A stretch of 8,400 bases of DNA from positions 1-8,400 of the forward strand of contig CAZAPV010000037.1 in the NCBI GenBank assembly GCA_964487195.1. Reading direction: 5' to 3'. The DNA comes from CAZAPV01 sp964487195. GTDB taxonomy: Bacteria; Patescibacteriota; Patescibacteriia; SG8-24. This document shows, one piece after another, positions 1-6,118 of this stretch. The translations under genes were made by a program, and so were the position numbers. The notes under the pieces were generated by a model, which worked only from the letters and a program-made list of their open reading frames with translations, searched no databases and was not told the origin of the DNA. How positions within the stretch are numbered: the stretch's first letter is position 1; the number at the start of each line of letters is the position of its first letter.

Positions 1-2581
<2,581 letters not shown>

Positions 2582-2584
2582 GGC

Positions 2585-2613
2585 TTGACAACTTCGCCTC
2601 ATTGTGGTACAAA
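2585..2613 (+). promoter_or_regulatory. sigma70-type extended -10 promoter for the secreted protein at 2647
   Basis: A perfect -35 box TTGACA (2585-2590) is followed by a 17-nt spacer and the -10 hexamer TACAAA (2608-2613). A TGG triplet directly before it (2605-2607) gives an extended -10 TGn. Transcription would begin near 2620, leaving a leader of about 27 nt before the ATG at 2647. The -35 box starts 4 nt after the uvrA stop. The -10 box overlaps the base of the uvrA terminator hairpin. The hexamers and spacing are seen; promoter activity is inferred. Confidence 0.7.
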
Positions 2614-2638
2614 AGACGGTCAATCAATGACCGTTTTT
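2612..2638 (+). terminator. intrinsic terminator of uvrA
   Basis: A perfect 7-bp stem has arms ACGGTCA (2616-2622) and TGACCGT (2628-2634) and a 5-nt loop. It can extend through a G-T wobble (2615/2635) and three A-T pairs (2612-2614 with 2636-2638). The right arm runs into TTTTT (2634-2638). The position 35 nt after the uvrA stop suits a rho-independent terminator. The stem is short and of moderate GC, so it may be leaky. A transcript begun at the overlapping promoter (start near 2620) would lack most of the left arm and should escape termination. Confidence 0.65.
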
Positions 2639-2646
2639 GCGTTTCT

Positions 2647-4146
2647 ATGCGTACGTCCCGCGTTATCGCCACTCTCATCGTCTCCACCATCCTCTCCGCG
2701 ACGGCGCCTTTTGGCATCGCCGAGGCCGCGCCGCAGCCGACCGTCACCTTCGCCGGCCCATGGGCGGTCGCGACGCTCGCGACGGACGGCAACGGTTCGA
2801 CGATCGAATCGTACAAAATCGACAAGAACCTGATCGCATGGACCGAAACGAACGGCAGCGGACGGAAACTGTTCGCCTATGACGGCGTTTCGACGCATCA
2901 ACTCGCCGACATGGCGAAGAGCGACTGGCAGGACGACGGGCTCGGTTTCTACGACGCCGCGCGCGGCAATTTCGACGTCGCGGGCGGCCTCGTCGTCTGG
3001 ACGATGGGCGATGGGCACGACCGCGAGATCTACGGCTGGAACGGAGAAAAGATTTTCAAAGTTTCCGACAACTCCTACGATGACCGCCATCCCGTCACCG
3101 CCGCCGGCCGCGTCGCGTGGACGAGTCAGCCCGGCACTGTGTACAACCTGATGGTGAAGGACGCGTCCGGCATCCATCGGCTCGATTCGTATCAAGTGCT
3201 CAACTACGCGTTCTCCGGCAAGAATCTTTTCTGGATGAACCTGAAGCCCGGTGAATCGTGGTTCCACGTGGTTGTGAACGATGGCCGTTCCACCGTCGCG
3301 ATCGGCGAAGGCGATGACCGTCCGATGCCGAAATATTTCACGACTGACGGCAAGGGGAGCGCGGCGTGGGAGTATTCGACGAAAAATTGGAGCTACGACA
3401 AACGGATCATCTATCTCTCGCTCGGCGGCGTCCATGAACTCGCCATGCTCCAGCGCGACGTTCCGCCGAACGTCACCCGGCTCGAAGACGTCGATGGCGG
3501 GAAGGTCGCCGTGAACGCGCTCGACCTCCTGTATACGCGACTCGACCAGCGCAATTCGTTCTTGCTGATCGAAGGGATGAACCAGAAAACCGTGTCGCAC
3601 AAGGACGTCGCGTCCAAAGTGCGATTCATGGACGGCGGGTACGTCCGTCACCTCGTGCCCGACACCGCAAGCCCGCTTTTGTATGCGGCGCCGACGCATG
3701 AGGATTACGTTTCGATGGATCCGGTGATTCTTGATCGGTTCGACGCCGACGGTCCGACCGCCGCGGGCGCCCGGCTGGGCGGCGGAGTGATCGCGTTCAC
3801 GAACGGCGAGACCGATCTCATTCCGACGACGCACGAGGCGGCGAGCATCGCCGTGAAAAACGGCGACATCGCCTGGATCGAAGGGGAGCCCGGCGATCAG
3901 ACGCTCCGGTTCGCGACGACCGCCATGCTCGTGCAATCGGCGAACGGGGCGATGCGGATCACCGGCTATCTCGTGAAGACCGCGGGCGATCGCGCCGTGT
4001 ATCTCGCCGGTTCGGACGGCACGCGCCACGTCTTCGTCGGCGAACGGCCGTTCTTCAGCTGGTACCGGAATTTCAACTCCGTCCGCACGATTTCGAAAGG
4101 CGCGCTCGCCGCGCTTCCGCTCGGCGGCTACGTCCTGGCTCGATGA
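2647..4146 (+). CDS. secreted beta-propeller-like protein of unknown function
   Basis: 499 residues; I do not recognise a named family. The N-terminus is a classical Sec signal peptide: MRTSR, a hydrophobic run over about residues 6-20, then AEA at 25-27 with probable signal peptidase I cleavage after A27. The mature part carries irregular repeats of a hydrophobic strand ending in Trp or Phe: LIAWTE (62-67), VVWTMG (116-121), VAWTSQ (156-161), LFWMNL (194-199), AAWEYS (239-244), VIAFTN (381-386), IAWIEG (408-413). These alternate with strands such as KLFAYDG and EIYGWNG. The Asp-rich turn DNSYDDRHP (141-149) precedes a blade, as in TolB/PD40-like propellers. Seven or eight blades are plausible. 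No transmembrane anchor or catalytic motif is seen after the signal peptide. The ATG at 2647 is chosen because the signal peptide starts there and the promoter lies just upstream. No Shine-Dalgarno motif precedes it. Ligand and partners are unknown. Confidence 0.85.
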   Translation: MRTSRVIATLIVSTILSATAPFGIAEAAPQPTVTFAGPWAVATLATDGNGSTIESYKIDKNLIAWTETNGSGRKLFAYDGVSTHQLADMAKSDWQDDGLGFYDAARGNFDVAGGLVVWTMGDGHDREIYGWNGEKIFKVSDNSYDDRHPVTAAGRVAWTSQPGTVYNLMVKDASGIHRLDSYQVLNYAFSGKNLFWMNLKPGESWFHVVVNDGRSTVAIGEGDDRPMPKYFTTDGKGSAAWEYSTKNWSYDKRIIYLSLGGVHELAMLQRDVPPNVTRLEDVDGGKVAVNALDLLYTRLDQRNSFLLIEGMNQKTVSHKDVASKVRFMDGGYVRHLVPDTASPLLYAAPTHEDYVSMDPVILDRFDADGPTAAGARLGGGVIAFTNGETDLIPTTHEAASIAVKNGDIAWIEGEPGDQTLRFATTAMLVQSANGAMRITGYLVKTAGDRAVYLAGSDGTRHVFVGERPFFSWYRNFNSVRTISKGALAALPLGGYVLAR

Positions 4147-4174
4147 CTGGATCCCCGCCTTCGCGGGGATGACA
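4146..4174. repeat. REP-like palindromic element
   Basis: A perfect 8-bp inverted repeat has arms ATCCCCGC (4151-4158) and GCGGGGAT (4163-4170) and the loop CTTC. It is flanked by ACTGG on the left and GACA on the right. Read on the - strand it encodes the string VIPAKAGIQ, which is familiar from read-through of a widespread intergenic palindrome related in shape to Neisseria dRS3 and other REP sequences. Its left edge touches the TGA of the upstream gene. Only one copy is seen in this window. Confidence 0.7.
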
Positions 4175-4201
4175 AAAGCCCGCTTTTCGGCGGGCTTTTT
4201 T
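4174..4201. terminator. bidirectional intrinsic terminator between convergent genes
   Basis: The 7-bp GC-rich stem has arms AGCCCGC (4177-4183) and GCGGGCT (4190-4196) and a 6-nt loop. On the + strand it is followed by six T (4196-4201). On the - strand it is followed by TTTT, the complement of AAAA at 4174-4177. It can stop the secreted-protein gene from the left and rplS from the right; the rplS stop codon begins 2 nt beyond it. The T tract is better for + strand transcription. Confidence 0.9.
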
Positions 4202-4202
4202 G

Positions 4203-4598
4203 TCACTTCTTGATCGCTTTTTCCTTCAGCCGCTTTTTGTACGTGCGCAGATAGTACAGCTTGGCGCGGCGCACCTCGAGCTGCTTCACCACTTCGATCT
4301 TTGCGATCACGGGGGACTTCAGCGGGAAGATCCTCTCCACGCCGACCCCGCTCGCGATCTTGCGGACGGTGATCGTCTTGCTCTGGGCGTCCTTGCCTTT
4401 CTTCGCGATCACGGTGCCCTCGAACACCTGGATGCGCTCGCGTTCCTCGCCCTTCGACGTCGTCTCCTTGATCTTCTGGTGCACGCGCACGACCATCCCC
4501 GGCACGATCTCTTCGGCCTTCGCCTCTTCGATCACCGGCGCGGCCGCTTCGGCGACCTGCTTTTCCTCGGTTTCGGTTGTTTTTGCTTCGTCTGCCAT
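4203..4598 (-). CDS. rplS: 50S ribosomal protein L19 (bL19) with acidic N-terminal extension
   Basis: bL19 is a large-subunit protein at the 30S-50S interface. The 131-residue product has the family core from about residue 34: PGMVVRVH (33-40), RIQVFEG (55-61), VRKIASGVGVER (78-89), FPLKSP (91-96) and RRAKLYYLR (110-118), with a Lys-rich tail. Before the core, where bacterial L19 normally has a short helix, the first 31 residues are low-complexity and acidic (10 Asp/Glu against 3 Lys). The start is the ATG at 4598-4596, the only in-frame ATG that includes this segment; the next Met, residue 35, would cut into the core. The start lies inside cmk in a different frame (67-nt overlap). An internal promoter and hairpin precede it, so it may be expressed both with cmk and alone. 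The usual rpsP-rimM-trmD-rplS context is not seen here. Confidence 0.95.
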   Translation of the reverse strand: MADEAKTTETEEKQVAEAAAPVIEEAKAEEIVPGMVVRVHQKIKETTSKGEERERIQVFEGTVIAKKGKDAQSKTITVRKIASGVGVERIFPLKSPVIAKIEVVKQLEVRRAKLYYLRTYKKRLKEKAIKK

Positions 4599-5125
4599 AG
4601 CGTGGATAATTCGTTGGCTAAAGAAGAGACAACCCCCTCGATCGTGAGGTTGTCAGTTCGAACGACGATATCATAGATGGAAAGGTCGTTCAAGTCAAGC
4701 CCGTACGTCCGGCGATACCTGGCGCGGTTGTCGCGGTCGCGGCGGGTGACGTCGGCGAGCGCCTGGCGGACCGGGATCCGTTCGCGCCGCGCGGTGCGTT
4801 CGGCGCGCACTTTTGCGGACGCCGCGAGCCATATCCTGACCGCCGGCACCCCTTCGCGCTTGCTCATCCAGCCGGCGAGCCGCCCCTGGAGGATCAGATC
4901 CTTGCTCCGTTTCGCGTGGCGCATCATCGCGGCGTCCAGTTCGCGGTCGATCTTCGGATGCGCCTCGACGTAGCGGCCGAACTCGATCACGCTCATGCCG
5001 CGTTTCTCTGCCATCTCGCGGAAGATCGTCCCGATGTCGATCGTCGGGATATCGAGCCGTTCGCTCAAGAGTTTCGCGGCGGTGGATTTTCCGGATCCGG
5101 ACTGTCCGGAGATGGTGATCAGCAT
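4532..5125 (-). CDS. cmk: (d)CMP kinase, archaeal-type short cytidylate kinase
   Basis: 197 residues. It is predicted to phosphorylate CMP/dCMP with ATP in pyrimidine nucleotide supply. Seen: P-loop GQSGSGKST (7-15); DIGTIFREMA (30-39); GRLAGWM (81-87), a hallmark of the archaeal-type family; IWLAAS (98-103); an Arg-rich LID region (about 108-140); and YGLDLNDLSIYD (141-152), also typical of the archaeal type. Bacterial Cmk is usually about 225 residues with an NMP-binding insert, so this is the compact form. The fold ends near residue 175. The last 21 residues (177-197) have ten Lys/Arg and no acidic residue, and are encoded by DNA shared with the start of rplS. The ATG at 5125 lies 2 nt after the rluD stop (TAACTATG), which implies translational coupling. 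No Shine-Dalgarno motif is seen. A general AAA-type nucleotide kinase is the alternative reading. Confidence 0.88.
   Translation of the reverse strand: MLITISGQSGSGKSTAAKLLSERLDIPTIDIGTIFREMAEKRGMSVIEFGRYVEAHPKIDRELDAAMMRHAKRSKDLILQGRLAGWMSKREGVPAVRIWLAASAKVRAERTARRERIPVRQALADVTRRDRDNRARYRRTYGLDLNDLSIYDIVVRTDNLTIEGVVSSLANELSTLWQTKQKQPKPRKSRSPKRPRR
4628..4654 (-). promoter_or_regulatory. hairpin in the predicted rplS leader
   Basis: The inverted repeat has perfect 7-bp arms GACAACC (+ strand 4628-4634) and GGTTGTC (4648-4654). An inner CTC/GAG pairing is possible with a G bulge. It lies inside cmk, about 30 nt upstream of the rplS ATG and just downstream of the predicted rplS transcription start. 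A role in L19 autoregulation or mRNA stability is conceivable but is inference only. The segment is also cmk coding sequence (around residues 158-166). Confidence 0.4.
4670..4698 (-). promoter_or_regulatory. internal promoter within cmk, driving rplS
   Basis: On the - strand a -35 box TTGACT (4698-4693) is followed by exactly 17 nt and the -10 box TATGAT (4675-4670). Each matches the consensus at five of six positions. The start would be near 4663, giving a leader of about 65 nt to the rplS ATG at 4598. The motif is embedded in codons for conserved cmk residues (the LD..DLSIYD region), so coding constraint could partly explain it. The match and spacing are still very good. Confidence 0.6.
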
Positions 5126-5127
5126 AG

Positions 5128-6057
5128 TTATTTTTTCAGCGCGTCGAGCACGCGTTGCAGTTCTTGCGGAAGCGGCGCGGAAAACTCCAGCCGTTTTCCG
5201 GTGATGGGATGCGCGAACGCGAGCGTCTTCGCATGGAGGAACAGCCGCGGACTTTTGATGCGGCCTCGCATCTTGTCGCCGTACAGCGCGTCGCCGACGA
5301 CCGGGCAGCCGAGCGCGTTCATGTGCGCGCGGATCTGGTGGGTGCGGCCGGTCTCGGTGCGCACGGAGAGCAGCGTCGCTTCGGAGAACCGTTCTTCGAT
5401 GCGGTAGTGCGTCACCGCGTCGCGGTCGCCTTCGAGCGCGTCGTGCCGCGCCGCCATCTTTCCGCCTTTCGCGGAGCGGCCGATCGCGAGCGACACCGTC
5501 CCTTCGTCCTTCGGCGGCGCGCCGTCCACGAGCACGGCGTATTTTTTTTCGACCTCATGTTTTTTGAACTGCGACTTCAGCGCCTCGAACGCGCGTTTCG
5601 TTTTTGCGGCGACGATCAGTCCGGACGCGTCCTTGTCCAGACGGTGGACGATCCCCGGCCGCTCGGGCGCGTCGCCGACCGCGGCGATCGCCGGATCGCG
5701 GCCGATGAGCGCGTTCGCGAGCGTCGCCGTGTCCGACGCTACCGCCGGATGCACGAGCATTCCGGACGGTTTGTTCACGACGATCACGTCCGCGTCTTCA
5801 TAGACGACGTCGAGCGCGATGTCCGGGCGGGGGATCAGCGAGATTTCGTTCGGCACCTCGCCAGTATCAGAGGATACGAGCACTTCGTCGCCTTCTTCGA
5901 GCGCGAGATGCGGCGTCGCTTTTTTGTCATTGACCCGCGCTTCACCGGCCTTAATCCATTTCTGGACACGGCTCCTCGAAACGCCCGCGATCCGTTTCGT
6001 GAGGAAAACGTCAAGGCGGCTTCCGGCGTCTGCTGGTTCGACGCGCATTTTTTGCAT
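5128..6057 (-). CDS. rluD: RluD/RluA-family 23S rRNA pseudouridine synthase
   Basis: 309 residues from the ATG at 6057; E. coli RluD has 326. It isomerises uridine to pseudouridine in large-subunit rRNA. Seen: an N-terminal S4 RNA-binding domain (about 13-63; SRLDVFLTKR, then SRSRVQKWIKAGEARVN); the RluA-family motif VVNKPSGMLVHP (93-104); the catalytic motif HRLDKDASGL (138-147) with nucleophile D141; and TGRTHQIRAHM (236-246) with a downstream VGDALYG (254-260). The common HRLDKDTSG has Ala in place of Thr here. The S4 domain plus length favour RluD/RluC; I cannot fix the exact target uridine. The start at 6057 fits the domain start and the predicted promoter. The in-frame upstream ATG at 6189 would run into the divergent gene. 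Another Met at 6048 is possible. It is the first gene of the rluD-cmk-rplS cluster and ends 2 nt before cmk. Confidence 0.92.
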   Translation of the reverse strand: MQKMRVEPADAGSRLDVFLTKRIAGVSRSRVQKWIKAGEARVNDKKATPHLALEEGDEVLVSSDTGEVPNEISLIPRPDIALDVVYEDADVIVVNKPSGMLVHPAVASDTATLANALIGRDPAIAAVGDAPERPGIVHRLDKDASGLIVAAKTKRAFEALKSQFKKHEVEKKYAVLVDGAPPKDEGTVSLAIGRSAKGGKMAARHDALEGDRDAVTHYRIEERFSEATLLSVRTETGRTHQIRAHMNALGCPVVGDALYGDKMRGRIKSPRLFLHAKTLAFAHPITGKRLEFSAPLPQELQRVLDALKK

Positions 6058-6063
6058 GGACGC

Positions 6064-6093
6064 ATCATACACGGCGGGTTGCCGTTCAGGCAA
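6064..6093 (-). promoter_or_regulatory. promoter of the rluD-cmk-rplS cluster
   Basis: On the - strand the -35 box is TTGCCT (6093-6088), the spacer 18 nt, and the -10 box TATGAT (6069-6064, five of six). The predicted start, about 7 nt downstream, falls at the rluD ATG (6057). A leaderless or nearly leaderless message is implied. Its -35 region overlaps the spacer of the divergent + strand promoter. The -35 box is weak (four of six), so confidence is moderate. Confidence 0.55.
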
Positions 6094-6107
6094 AAATTTG
6101 CTATAAT
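6079..6107 (+). promoter_or_regulatory. extended -10 promoter of the 14-blade protein gene
   Basis: A perfect -10 TATAAT (6102-6107) is preceded by an extended TGC (6099-6101). The -35 box is TTGCCG (6079-6084, four of six) with a 17-nt spacer. The predicted start near 6114 leaves about 5 nt before the ATG at 6119, so this message also looks leaderless. It lies in an A/T-rich stretch inside an otherwise GC-rich window, in the 61-nt gap between the divergent genes. Confidence 0.75.
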
Positions 6108-6118
6108 TAAACACGATT

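Noticed and set aside
2620..4206. 528-residue open frame on the - strand opposite the secreted protein
   Set aside because: It is a GC-rich antisense shadow: Arg/Val/Asp-rich composition, no domain, and a start reading through the REP element and the terminator. The + strand frame has a signal peptide, a promoter and repeats.
4200..4676. 158-residue + strand open frame opposite rplS
   Set aside because: It is a Leu/His-rich antisense of a recognised ribosomal protein gene, starting inside the terminator.
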